DNA of 64,000 nucleotides from Pomphorhynchus laevis (taxonomy: Eukaryota; Acanthocephala; Palaeacanthocephala; Echinorhynchida; Pomphorhynchidae): the NCBI GenBank assembly GCA_012934845.2, contig WNNJ02001243.1, forward strand, positions 62,001 through 126,000, read 5' to 3'. Under the pieces are notes generated by a model. It did not search any database and was not told the origin of the DNA. It saw only the letters and a list, made by a program, of their open reading frames with translations. Made by a program: the position numbers and the translations under genes. Positions 21,721-34,101 of this stretch are shown one piece after another; position 1 is the stretch's first letter, and each line of letters opens with the position of its first letter.

Positions 21721-22680
21721 TCGAATTGATTAAATGCTATTAATAATAAATGATATTATATGATATTTTCATAAATCATCATAATTATGATCATCATAAT
21801 CATCACCATTACCAATTACGATCAAAAATTATAAAATTTAATCTCTTTGAATAATTTTTTTGATTAATTTTTTCACAAAATGCACAATTATTACAATGAG
21901 TTTATAAATGGGAAATAATGACGAAGATCAGATTGATATTTATATACTGCAGATAATATTCTGCAGTCTCCTGGGCAACCTTCAAAAGACAGGCCGCGTT
22001 GCCTCATAAAAAATTATTTTATTCTGAGATTAAAAATTTTATCTTTATTTTGATTTTTCGCCAACATTTTTTACTGCGAATTTTTAATTCTTAATTTTTC
22101 TCTGTTTATGTTCCTGCAAACAAAGAGTTTTCGTCCCTTTTGCAAAAAGGTTATAAAATCAAAGGCTAATAATCATTCGGTTGATCGTCGTATTCCTCCT
22201 ACTCGTCAATATTATTGTCGATTGATGCATCTTGCATCTATACTCCGCTATCAAATCTATCATGTTGTTTTTTGCTTCTGTGAATAACATTTCGCACAAC
22301 ACTCGAATTTTATCGAATACAATTTTCTTCCGTGCATATTGCGTCATATACAAGACCAATTATATAGCCATTATCGCAAACAACTGCATTGATCTTGCAA
22401 TTTATAAAAACCAATCATTTAAAAAAATCTAATAATATATTAATTTGCTCTATTTTAGTTTAGCGATTTTAAAATTCCAAATTTATAGTTTTGTCTCGTT
22501 TTACATAAAGGCAACATTTTTACCTCAGGAATGTGTGAACTTAAATGGGAATATAAGGGATCTAGAAGTTCAGAAATCGTTAAATCTGGAATATTATTAT
22601 TCCAATACATACCAAATCCAAAAGGCTATTCAGGCAGAGTCTAAGAAAAGAAGAAAAGCAAATACTCAGTCAACGTAGCT
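21721..22680. other. AT-rich interval without recognised gene
   Basis: Low-complexity ATGATAT and ATCATAAT runs at 21730-21840, then AT-rich DNA. A 77-codon + frame (22445-22678) with a basic end (ESKKRRKANTQST) has no match I know and ends exactly where a LINE 3' fragment begins. The 19-bp string AGACAGGCCGCGTTGCCTC at 21987-22005 recurs at 23169-23187. Confidence 0.5.
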
Positions 22681-22682
22681 AA

Positions 22683-23150
22683 TTAGGGTATTCCAGTGGT
22701 AATGTTGAATGGCGGCATTGTTCACATCCATTTGTAGCATCGTAATTTAAACGATTTCAAACTGGGGGCTGCAACGACTTCCTCAGGCAACGAATTCCAC
22801 ATGTTAATTCCTCTCCTCGAGAGTATACACTTTTGGCAATCTGCTAAATCCAAATTTATACAAGACTGCTATGTCCCCGCAACTGACATACCCGCCTAGT
22901 AATTACATCGGTGGGATAACCCACCGCATCATTCGACATATGCCATAGACATAGCATTTCCAAGCATATGAACCTCTCACGTACCGACAACATCCCAATA
23001 CGATTTAGACGTACATAATAGTCAATACCACTTAAGCCAATACAGAGCCTCGATCCGCGTCTAAGAATAGACTCCAGGTCTAATAGTTCTTGCTTAGTGA
23101 CAGGGAAACAAGCCTGAATGCAGTACTCTAAGTGTGGCCTGACGAGGGAG
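22683..23150 (-). mobile_element. LINE family F, 3' fragment
   Basis: The minus strand encodes the C-terminal end of a LINE RT: LVRPHLEYCIQACFPVTKQE, ESILRRGSRLCIGLSG, MLSVRERFICLEML, and, in a neighbouring frame, the typical end WNSLPEEVVAAPSLKSFKL. It belongs to none of families A to D. It is 5'-truncated at a GATTATTATTAATAATAATAG junction that faces the next element head to head. Confidence 0.75.
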
Positions 23151-23197
23151 ATTATTATTAATAATAATAGACAGGCCGCGTTGCCTCGTGCACCGCA

Positions 23198-24284
23198 CAT
23201 TTCGCGACCGTTCCTTTCGCGTCTGTTCTAATTCATCATCCTCCCCTCCCATCCCTATTTTTTGCGGGGTCCCACAAGGTTCAGTCCTAGGTCCCCTGCT
23301 TTTCTCTCTTCTGCTTGGCGATCTATCTCCGTTTATCAAACCTTACTCCTTTAAGGTCATGCAATACGCCGATGACATTCTAATCTATGCTCATGCACCC
23401 GCACATCGCATACACGATATCGGCATTTCTGCCTCCAACTGTCTTTCTTCTATCTACAAACGTCTCTCCAATCTCCATCTCGTTCTAAACCACGAAAAGT
23501 CCAAAATAATGTGGATCCTTCCCCGTTAACAAAACATATCTCCTCCCATTGTATCTTTTGCCTCATCGATCATCCCTATTGTCCACAATCTCACTTTCTT
23601 AGGCTTCCATTTCGATGATCACCTTTCCCTTAAACCCTTCGTCCGTGACAAGGTCCGCTCGTCTAACTTAATTCTCCGTGACATCCGCCGTATCCGCCCC
23701 CTTATCGACTTCCGTTCTTGTATGTCTCTTCTTTCATCGCTTCTTTTCCCTAAAATCGATTACTGCCTTAGCCTTTTCGCCAATTCTCCAAAATCCATCA
23801 TCCTACCCCTACAACGAATAATCAACACCGCCGTTCGAGTGCTCTTTCGTCTCCGTCGCTTCGACCACACATCCACATATTTTGCCCAACTCTCCTGGCC
23901 ACCATCCACATCCGCATCAAACTCCGCCTTCTTCTCGTTACTTTTCGTCTCATCGCTGTCGGCTCCCCATCGTTCATCAACCTTCCTTTCTTAGACGATA
24001 CTCGCCTTACCTCGCTATCGCTTCGTTCCTGTCATACCCTCTTACTCCACGTTCCTAATTACTCCAACAACTACGGTCTCCGATCCTTCCTCGTCACCGC
24101 CTCACTCGCCTGGAATCAACTCCCTCTCGACGTCCGCCCCGCCGCCTCCTTTATCACATTCAAACACCTCCTCCGTTCACACCTCGACACCTGATTCACA
24201 GTCTTGTTTTGTTGTGGTCATGTAAGCGTGCGCTGGCACGCATTTGCCACGTTAAAATAAATCGTTTTTTTTATTATTATTAGT
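23198..24284 (+). mobile_element. CR1-like LINE family A, 5'-truncated copy
   Basis: Very close to 12680-13748. It starts within the RT at DRSFRVCSNSSSS and retains GVPQGSVLGPLLFSLLLGDL and MQYADDILIYAHAP, then runs to the 3' hairpin (24226-24241) and AAATAAATCG with (ATT)n. One stop (near 23529) and a frameshift near 23900 break the frame. High similarity to the 9395 copy points to a recent shared source. The 30 bases before 23198 are not family A. Confidence 0.92.
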
Positions 24285-24289
24285 ATACA

Positions 24290-25740
24290 ACAGCCGATGA
24301 GCGGTTGCTCGTTTGGCAGGATCTCAATGTAAAAAAAGTACAATGTCAGTAAAACAAAAAAATCCAAATCAGGTTCGACTTCTTATGAGAGCGATCCATT
24401 GTTCAGCGCACGCCGAAATTCTCGGATGTTCCGGCATTCAATTGCAGATGACGGGAGTCTGTTCCAACTATTTATTACTCGATCTCTGATATCCTGATAG
24501 TGTCGATGGACTTTTCTACGATGTTTGAGCGTTAGTCGATGTCCACGTAATTTCTCGGAGTTGCGTAGGCAAAACATGAAGTTGAGGGGATGAGTGGGCG
24601 ATAAAATTGCCCTCCATACCAGCATAAGATCAGCTTTTACCAAACTTTCACAAACCGTTGAAACACCTAGGATTTCTAACTTCTGGTCAAACGGCAGGTC
24701 TTTGACAGTGGGAACAAGACGGGTAGCCGACCGGAGAATTGATTCGTAAGCCACAATGTTCTTGCACAAATGTGGATACGCTGCGGGAGATGCGTATAAC
24801 ATTCGAGATTCGATGAGGGCCTTGTATATTATTCTGAAGCTACATGCCTCTAGTGATCCAAAAGATCGTCTAATGATGCCAATAGTACGACGGCAATTGG
24901 CCGAAACTTTATTTACGTGAGCGCTCATCTCGAGCGTATTAAGCGTAGATACCACTAAATCATCGATTTTATCTGTAGAATCAATCGACATGTTTCCGAT
25001 TTTATAAGAGCAACGAATGTCTGGGGAGCCGATCCGCATATGTCTACATTTAGTCGCATTTATCATCAGCCCATTAGATATACACCATTTATTTATGGAA
25101 TCCAGGTCTTTTTGAAGAGCGCTAACATCGGAATCATCAATGATTCGCCTCCAAACCTTAATATCATCTGCGTAGGTAACACATTCCGACGTCAAGTTGT
25201 TTGTAATATCATTTACATATATATTAAAGAGAGTCGGACTAATGGCCGATCCCTGCGGGACGCCTGTCGTCATCATTGAGTAACCAGAAAGATAATGGCT
25301 TATGCGTACTGCAAACGAGCGGTTGCTTACGAATGATTGAATCCAGCGTAACAAAGAGCCCCGTACACCAATGTTAGATAATTTGTTTACTAGCAAATTG
25401 GGAATAACTCTATCGAATGCTTTCGATAAGTCTATAAATATCACATCTACTTTGGAACCACTCCTCATCGAATCCACCCAGCTTGCTCTCGCTTTTACAA
25501 GGTTCGTTACCGTTGAGCGATTTGGCACAAATCCATGCTGACTGGGGCTGAGGCGATTGTTAGCTTCAACGAAAGCGCTAAGGTGACGAAGAATCAATTT
25601 TTCTAATACCTTACAAGCTACAGATGTGAGACTGATGGGACGGTAGTTGGAAACCTGGAATTTATCCCCTTTCTTGAAAATTTGACGTACAATAGCCTTA
25701 GTCCAATCAGATGGTAGATAACCTGTGTTTAATGAACCTG
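24290..25740 (-). mobile_element. APE-type LINE family C/D-like, 5'-truncated copy
   Basis: The minus strand carries an open RT C-terminal half of at least 404 codons (25597-24383, open further to about 25735 without ATG): NYRPISLTSVACKVLEKL, GFVPNRSTVTNLVKAR, FIDLSKAFDRVIPN, GVPQGSAISPTLFNIYVND, catalytic VTYADDIKVWRRI, and the end SWNRLPSSAIE. Apart from loss of the 5' half, no break is seen. The 3' end has the hairpin GAGC-AACC-GCTC, CTGTTGTATA and (TAA)n, matching family D's 3' end in structure. Family C at 7245-9235 is a relative. Confidence 0.9.
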
Positions 25741-25771
25741 TGTTTTAAGTAACTTTAATCAACAATGTAAG

Positions 25772-27248
25772 TAATAATAATACAAATTTATTTAATGTGG
25801 CAAATGCGTACAAGCTGTACGCTTACAAGTCCACAAACAAAAATGAAAAAGTCAAGCAGATAAATTGTTAAAATGGGATCGGATTTGTCGTTTGAAGCAC
25901 TGCAGGGAAGTTGATTGGCGTATATGAATGGGCAGATGATTCCACGATAGAGGAGCAGCCACCAGGAAGGAGCGGAGTCCAAAGGAGGTAGAGTAGTTTG
26001 GGACATGTAAAAGAAGGGAATTACAGGAACGCAAGGAACAGTAAACAGGACGAGAATTATCAAGAAAAGGAAGGTTGAGAAATGAAGGGGTATGAAAAGT
26101 TACAAGGCGGAAAGCAACGATAAGAAGACGAATTTGAACACGACGATAAATTGTAGGCAAATCGAGAGAAGCAAGATGGTAGGATGTATGATCAAAACGA
26201 CGAAGACGGAGGAGAATTCGGACAGCTGCGTTGACGATGCGTTGTAGGAGAAGAAGAGTGTATTAAGGTGAGTTTGAAAATAGACTAAGACAATAATCGA
26301 GTCTAGTAAAAAGGAGAGATGATATGAGAGTCATACAAGGAGGGAAATCGATCAATCTACGAACTTGACGGAGGTTGCGGAGTATCAAGGTAGATGAGCG
26401 TACTTTATCTCTAACGAAAGGTTTAAGTGAAAGTCGGTTGTCAAAATGGAAGCCTAGGAAAACGAGATTATCAACGATAGGAAGAATTGTGGAATTTAAT
26501 GATACGGAGGGAGGTTCGAAGCCGAGGCGTCGAGGTAGGATCCACATAATTTTGGATTTATCAGGATTCAGAGAAAGGCGAAGGGAAGAAAGATGATTGG
26601 AAATTGAGACAAGACAGTCCGAAGCGGAAACACTAAGATCGTGAATACGATAAACAGGTGCATGATCATAGATGAGAATGTCATCAGCATATTGCATAAC
26701 ATGGAAGTTAAATTTATGAGAAATCGAAGACAAATCACCAAGAAGACGAGAGAAAAGTATAGGGCCTAATACGAAGCCTTGTGGAACACCGGACGGAATG
26801 GACGAAGGATGAGAGAGAAGAGTTAGAATATACGCGAAATGTACGGTTCGATATATATGAAGAAAATCATGATATAGTGGGTGAAGAGAAGCCATAATCA
26901 TGACGAAGGCGATGGAGAAGAATCGAGTGATCGACGATGTCAAAAGCAGACGATAGATCAAGAGAAACTATGACACTACATAATTTATGATCGCGCGATA
27001 TGAGTAAGTCGTTATAAACTTTAAGACATGCAATTTCGGTAGAGTAATTAGAGCGAAAAGCGGCTTGGAAGGAGGAAATAAGTTAGAGGAATAGAGATAT
27101 GTATTAACTTGCTTAAGAACGAGACGCTCAAGAAGTTTAGAGAGGGTTGGGAGAAGTGAGATAGGACGGTACGAAGATGGTAGTGAGTAGTCGAGAGATT
27201 GCTTTTTAATGATAGGACGAACAGTGGCGCATTTCTAGATGGAAGGAC
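25772..27248 (-). mobile_element. CR1-like LINE family B, 5'-truncated copy
   Basis: The minus strand includes the RT from LIKKQSLD and SYRPISLLPTLSKL through SLDLSSAFDIVDHS, GVPQGFVLGPILFSRLLGDL and MQYADDILIYDHAP, to the end PLSWNHLPIHIRQS and the 3' tail. Several frameshifts (near 27080, 26960 and 26265) break it. It is nearly identical to the longer B copy at 29801-34187. A short + strand B fragment faces it head to head. Confidence 0.92.
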
Positions 27249-27590
27249 ATTTCTAGATGAAAAAAAACTTCATTTCTCAACCTTCCTTTTCTTGATGATT
27301 CTCGTTCTGTTTACTGTTCCTTGCGTTTCTGTAATTCCCTTCTTTTACATGTCCCAAACTACTCTACCTCCTTTGGACTCCGCTCCTTCCTGGTGGCTGC
27401 TCCTCTATCGTGGAATCATCTGCCCATTCATATACGCCAATCAACTTTCCTGACGTGCTTCAAACGACAAATCCGATCCCATTTAAACAATTTATCTGCT
27501 TGACTTTTTCATTTTTGTTTGTTGACTTGTAAGCGTACAGCTTGTACGCATTTGTCACATTAAATAAATTTGTATTATTATTGATTTTCC
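27249..27590 (+). mobile_element. CR1-like LINE family B, 3' terminal fragment
   Basis: The last 320 bp or so of family B: FLVAAPLSWNHLPIHIRQST, the 3' hairpin at 27534-27550 (GCGTAC, AGCTT, GTACGC) and AAATAAATTTGTATTATTATT. It is head to head with the preceding - strand copy and its tail meets the satellite. An inverted 5' end of one insertion (twin priming) or two separate insertions are both possible. Confidence 0.9.
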
Positions 27591-29425
27591 CTTTGATTGT
27601 TTTCAATAATTTCTTTAATATCAATTTTTTAATTCATTGCTGCATGTTAAAAATATTATAATGTGATCATCAACTTGATGAAACTGAATTGTTACAACGT
27701 GAGAACTGATCGTTCTTTGAACTAATCCTTTTCTGATGATGATCAATCCGCATTTCCGATATCTTATTGATTTTCCCTTTGATTGTTCTCAATAATTTCT
27801 TTAATATCTATTTTTTAATTCATTTTTGCATTTTAGAAATATTATAATGTAATCATCAACTTGATGAAACTGAATTGTTACAACGTCAGAACTGATCGTT
27901 CTTTAAACCAATCCTTTTCTGATGATGATCAATCCGCATTTCCGATATCTTATTGATTTTCGTTTTGATTGTTCGCATAGTTTCTTTTATTTTTATCCAT
28001 TTTGTATTTGTTAAAAATAATACCAATTGATCATCTGCGTGATGAAACTGAATTGTTACAACGTGAGAACTGATCGTTCTTTAAACCAATCCTTTTCTGA
28101 TGATGATCAATCTGAATTTCCGATATCTTATTGATTTTCGCTTTGCTTGTTCTCAATAATTTCTTTAATATTTTTTTAATTCATTTTTGCATGTTAAAAA
28201 TATAATGTAATCATCAACTTGATGAAACTGAGTTGTTACAACGTGAGAACTGATCGTTCTTTTTACCAATCCTTTTCTGATGATGATCAATCCGCATTTC
28301 CGATATCTTATTGATTTTCCCTTTGATTGTTCTCAATAATTTCTTTAATATCAATTTTTTAATTCATTTTTGCATGTTAAAAATATAATGTAATCATCAA
28401 CTTGATGAAACTGAATTGTTATAACGTGAGAACTGATCGTTCTTTAAACCAATCCTTTTCTGATGATGATCAATCCGCATTTCCGATATCTTATTAATTT
28501 TCTCTTTGATTGTTCTCAATAATTTCTTTAATATCAATTTTTTAATTCATTTTTGCATGTTAAAAATATTATAATGTGATCATCAACTTGATGAAACTGA
28601 ATTGTTACAACGTGAGAACTGATCGTTCTTTAAACCAATCCTTTTCTGATGATGATCAATCCGCATTTCCGATATCTTATTGATTTTCCCTTTGATTGTT
28701 CTCAATAATTTCTTTAATATCTATTTTTTAATTCATTTTTGCATGTTAAAAATATAATGTAATCATCAACTTGATAAAACTGAATTGTTACCACGTGAGA
28801 ACTGATCGTTCTTTAAACCAATCCTTTTCTGATGATGATCAATCTGAATTTCCGATATCTTATTGATTTTCCCTTTGATTATTTTCAATAATTTCTTTAA
28901 TATCAATTTTAAATTATTTTCGCATGTTAAAAATATTATGATTTTATCATCAACTTGATGAAACTGAATTGTTATAACGTGAAAACTGATCGTTCTTTAA
29001 ACCAATCTTTTTCTGATGATGATCAATATGCCTTTCCAATATTTTATTGATTTTCGCTTTGATTGTTCGCATAGTATCATCTATATAAATTCATTTGTTT
29101 CATATTTAAAATCATTGATTTAATCATCAATTCGGCGTGAAACTATATGGCTACAACGGGAGAACTGATCGTTCTTTAAACCAAACTTTTTCTGATGATG
29201 ATCAATCCGCATTTCCGATATCTTATTGATTTTCGTTTTGATTGTTCGCATAGTATCATCTATTTAAATTCATTTGTATCATATTTAAAATCATTGATTT
29301 AATCATCAATTCGACGCGAAACTGAATGGCTACAACGTGAGAATTAATTTTTCTTTAAACCAATTCTTTTCTGATGATGATCAATCCTTATTTTTGATAT
29401 CTTATTGATTTTTGCTTTGCTTTTG
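27591..29425. repeat. Satellite array, about 182-186-bp unit, left block
   Basis: About ten head-to-tail units. Each contains ATCATCAACTTGATGAAACT, GAGAACTGATCGTTCTTTAA, CCTTTTCTGATGATGATC, TTCCGATATCTTATTGATTT and a T/A-rich part. Units at 27960-28050 and 29030-29400 are diverged variants (GTTCGCATAG). The most diverged units lie at the right edge. The unit length is close to that of a nucleosome repeat, as in many pericentromeric satellites. Each unit also holds a short inverted pair, TGATCATCA and TGATGATCA, about 70 bp apart. Confidence 0.97.
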
Positions 29426-29800
29426 ATAAGTTTCAACCTCGATGCCCAATTCTTCCGCATTCGAATGCCTCTAAGAATGCCAAATCTCCCATCTCTTCTA
29501 CAGGTATTACTATACATCCTTCAATTTTGCCCAATCAATCAACTCAATATTCTGATGTTACTGTCATTGACCATTTGCAACCCAGTATTTCTTTAGTCCT
29601 ATCAGATAAATCACCTTACATTTCTACCCCTTTTTGCATTTCTACGTCATCATCAGATAATCCACGTGGTATTAGGTCCATTGTAAATTTAGCTCAGCTG
29701 CCAGTTCCTACGTCACACCGTCCAAATTTACAGCTGACTTCTATCTCGCCATCTTCGTCACAGAATACCGCTCCTAATAGTGAGAGAGTACCTTAAAAAA
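29426..29800 (+). mobile_element. LINE family A ORF1 fragment
   Basis: 29430-29670 is nearly identical to 9724-9960 of the family A ORF1 (TTTCAACCTCGATGCCCAAT and onward), then diverges. It sits between the satellite and the 5' end of the family B element. It could be a piece of a chimeric transcript or an older insertion. Confidence 0.85.
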
Positions 29801-29906
29801 GTTTGAGATCTAAAGTAAATACATTTATTCCTGTCAGTTCCAGATTATTCCTGTCAGTTCCGCTCGCTACGCTCGCGGATTGAGCTCAATCTATCGATAA
29901 AAGGTC

Positions 29907-31193
29907 ATGCCTAAAAAAGCGCGATCTCAGATCCCTGTTCCTGATCAAGAATCTTCCACATCGGAATGCAATGATGGTTATACCAGCTTTAAAGTTGGAT
30001 GCGATTCCAAAGATTGCGATGTATGGACACTTGTTCGTGTTAAAATATCCGACCACTCGGTGTATAAACGTAAACATTTCACTTGCGGTTTTTGTACATC
30101 AGTACGACTACTACAGTTATCCTGCTCATCTACTCCTGTATCACACACGACCACTCAGACCAATGCTGTTTTAGATGTTTCCCTCGCATCAACACCTGAC
30201 TTCGCATCTTATAATCCCATTATTGAACCTACTCTCTCAACACTCCTCGTTCAACTACGTACAAAACTTCCATTAATCTTTCTCATTCTAACAATGCTAA
30301 CGGTAAAGCTTTTCATCTCGTACCTCCTCTTTCCTATTCCTGCCCAATCTAAATAAATCTCAAACTTCTTTATTATCTTCACGTACTTCTTACTCGACCT
30401 CCCCCGTATCACTTCTCAATAATTTACATCCTTCCATCAAAATCATTTCCAGTAACATTTCCGATCAAGTGATTCAACACTCCATTCCTGTCACTCATGC
30501 CCCAACCTATCTTAATTCTCCTTACTCTACCTCCCACGTAACACTTCCAAATAATTTACATCCTTCATTTAAAATCATCTCCAGTCACATCTCTGATCAA
30601 TTGATTCAACACCCCGTCCTGTCACACTTGCTCCAACCAATATTAATTCTCTATCAAGCACCCTTGTCATTTCCACTTCTATCTGCTCATCTGCCTCGAC
30701 TCCTACCAGCTCTGTCCGTCCACCACTTCCACGAAATCGTTTTCCTTCGCGCGATCGATGTATAATCATATCAAACTTAAAGCTTTCCGAATCTGCTTCT
30801 CCAAAATCTCGCCTCGATGATGATGTATCTGCTTTCAGGTTTATCCTAGCAACCATTCTATCTGATGATAACCCATCACTCTTCAATAATATCGATTCTG
30901 TATCCTTTATTCGTTTAAACAAATCTACTAAATCCAATCATCTCAGTCCTCCACTCTTAAAAATCGTTTTCCGACATAGTCCACATGCCTCTTCGCTACA
31001 CTCCCAACGTTTTAAACTTCTAACCACTTCATCTACTTGTCGTATCTTTCCTGACCGCTCCCCTTCTGATATCGCCCAGCTCAATTTAGCTCGCATTGAG
31101 AAACATCGACGTGAAACAAACGGCGAGTCATCCTTATCTATACGTCAAATCAACGGAAATTTTCACGTTGTACACACAAGGCCAAAAATTTGA
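29907..31193 (+). pseudogene. LINE family B ORF1
   Basis: The start MPKKARSQIPVPDQESSTSE is followed by a cluster C-x4-C-D-x-W...FTCGFC (residues about 32-63) equivalent to that of family A. The first frame is open to 30356, after which pieces continue in other frames: LNNLHPS-type repeats, RDRCIIISNLKLS, a KIVFRHS block and ARIEKHRRETNGE, to the end GNFHVVHTRPKI and TGA at 31191-31193. A 120-bp stretch with ISSNISDQ-type coding is locally duplicated (about 30417-30500 and 30540-30610). Several frameshifts are present. Confidence 0.8.
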
Positions 31194-34101
31194 TGGCGTC
31201 CTATCTCTCCCCCTTGTCTTCTTCGCTAGTCAATCTCGCTCCTAAGCATACTTTTCGTCTTAGTCTATTCAACACTCGCTCCATTCTTCATAAAGCTGAT
31301 CTGCTCCTTGATATCTTCGATCAATTATCTATCGATATTCTCTGCATTACCGAATCCTGGCACTCTGACTCCGACAATCTTGCTATTCGTCGTCTATGTC
31401 GCTATGGTTGTTCTCTAGTTGAATCAGCTCGTCAAATTGCATATCATACATCTACTGCTTCTAACCATGGCGGTATTGTTGCCATTGCTCGTCACCCAAT
31501 GTCTTTACGTAAAATCAACGTTAACATCCATTACACTTCGTTCGAATTACTCATATGCAGATTATCAACGCCTTTCCCTCTGAAACTTGTGATTGTATAC
31601 CGTCCAGGTTCAGTTGCCCCATCACGTATCTTCTTTAACGACCTTGCAGATCTAATGTCTCACTGTTCATTGTCTTATACTCCTTCTTTTGTTCTCGGTG
31701 ACTTTAACATTCGTCTTGATCGCCCGTCTGACTCTGACTCTATCACTTTAACTAATCTTTTTTCTGATTTTAACTATAAATTACTTTCAAAAATCCCGAC
31801 TCATATTCTCGGCGGTGCTCTCGACATCATTGCTGTCCCTAACTGCTTCAATGACTATACTTCCTTGTCAATTACTGATCCTGGTTTGTCCGATCATTTC
31901 CTTGTCACTCTTACTATTACTCGTACCCTTCCTCCTTCTCCGCCTCCACCATTATCCACACCAAGTCGACCCTGGAAGCTTCTCGATATCCCTGTTCTCT
32001 GCACAGCCTTACTCAATTCTTCACTCTTTTCACTTCCTCTTAACTATCTCTCTCCCGATGATCTCTGCATTCTGTTTGATTCTGAACTTACGTCGATCCT
32101 CAATAACCTTCTGCCTAGTCGACTTCGACGTTCCCAGCGCTAGCGCCATGCTCCCTGGTTCGATTCTGACTGTAGTCTTTCTAAGCGTCGACTCCTTCAC
32201 TCTTTTCGTATGTATAAACGCTTTCTTAAACGTTCACCCGACTCACTCCCTCCAAATATTCGTGATTCCTACTTTTCTCAACGCCGTTCACATCTCATTC
32301 TTATACGTACTAAACGTACTCTCTTTTGGCGAAATCAACTCGAGTCATCTTCCAACTCTAAATCTCATTGGAAAATCTTAAACTCAATTCTTTCACGATC
32401 ATCTACCCTTGTAATATAAATCCTGATGAATTTTCTTCTTATCTACAAACTAAACTATCTAATTTACTTTCCCTACTACCCATAGCCCCCTTGTACCCAC
32501 TCTTCTCTTTAAATACTTCCCTCCCAGAACTATTCCACCTTCTTCCCGTTTCGTCTGATGAAGTTTCTTCGGTTCTGCTGTCATTACCTAATAAAACCTC
32601 TCCTTCTGACCCAATTCCCACTCACTTGCTTAAAAATATCTGCTCCTTTATCTTACCCTTCCTAACCACATTGTTCAACTCGTCCATCCGTAGCTGTACA
32701 TTTCCTTCCATCTGGAAATGCGTCACTGTTCGTCCTCTCATCAAAAAGCAATCTCTCGACTCCTCACTACCATCTTCGTACCGTCCTATTTCACTTCTCC
32801 CAACCCTCTCTAAACTCCTTGAGCGTCTCGTTCTTAAGCAAGTTAATACATATCTCTATTCCTCTAACTTATTTCCTCCCTTCCAAGTCGCTTTTCGCTC
32901 TAATTACTCTACCGAAATTGCATGTCTTAAACTTTATAACGACTTACTCATATCGCTCGATCATAAATTGTGTAGTGTCATAGTTTCTCTTGATCTATCG
33001 TCTGCTCTTGACATCGTCGATCACTCGATTCTTCTCCATCGCCTTCGTCATGATTATGGCTTCTCTTTACCCACTGTATCATGGTTTTCTTCATATCTAT
33101 CAAACCATACATTTCGCGTCTATTCTAACTCTTATCTCTCCCATCCTTCATCCATACCGACCAGTGTTCCACAAGGCTCCGTATTAGACCCTTTGCTTTA
33201 CTGTCTTCTTCTCGGTGACTTGTCTTCGATTTCTCATAAGTTTAACTTCCATGTTATGCAATATGCTGATGACATTATCATCTATGATCATGCACCTGTT
33301 TATCGTATTCACGATCTTAGTGTTTCCGCTTCGGACTGTCTTGTCTCAATTTCCAATCATCTTTCTTCCCTTCGCCTTTCTCTGAATCCAGATAAATCCA
33401 AAATTATGTGGATCCTACCTCGACGCCTCGGCTTCGAACCTCCCTCCGTATCATTAAATTCTACAATTCTTCCTATCGTTGATAATCTCGTTTTCCTAGG
33501 CTTCCATTTTGACAACCGACTTTCACTTAAACCTTTCGTTAGAGATAAAGTACGCTCATCTACCTTGATACTCCGCAACCTCCGTCAAGTTCGTAGATTG
33601 ATCGATTTCTCTTCTTGTATGACTCTCATATCATCTCTCCTTTTTTCTAGACTCGATTATTGTCTTAGTCTATTTTCCAACTCACCTAAATCCACTCTTC
33701 TTCCCCTACAACGCATCGTCAACGCAGCTGTCCGAATTCTCCTCCGTCTTCGTCGTTTTGATCATACATCCTACCATCTTGCTTCTCTCGATTTGCCTAC
33801 AATTTATTGTCGTGTTCAAATTCGTCTTCTTATCGTTGCTTTCCGCCTTGTAACTTTTCATACCCCTTCATTTCTCAACCTTCCTTTTCTTGATAATTCT
33901 CGTCCTGTTTACTGTTCCTTGCGTTCCTGTAATTCCCTTCTTTTACATGTCCCAAACTACTCTACCTCCTTTGGACTCCGCTCCTTCCTGGTGGCTGCTC
34001 CTCTATCGTGGAATCATCTACCCATTCATATACGCCAATCAACTTCCCTGCAGTGCTTCAAACGACAAATCCGATCCCATTTTAACAATTTATCCGCTTG
34101 A
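31193..34101 (+). pseudogene. LINE family B ORF2: endonuclease and reverse transcriptase
   Basis: ATG 31193 overlaps the ORF1 stop by one base (TGATG). The endonuclease is open to 32143: LSLFNTRSILHKAD, TESWHSDSDNL, GGIVAIARHP, IVYRPGS, FVLGDFNIRLDRP and LSDHFLVTL. A TAG at 32141-32143 interrupts the linker, the same frame continues to about 32419, and then a frameshift leads into the RT (32368-34101): SYRPISLLPTLSKL, VSLDLSSALDIVDHS, VPQGSVLDPLLYCLLLGDL, catalytic MQYADDIIIY and NLVFLGFHFDN. The B and A proteins are clearly homologous along their length. Confidence 0.92.
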
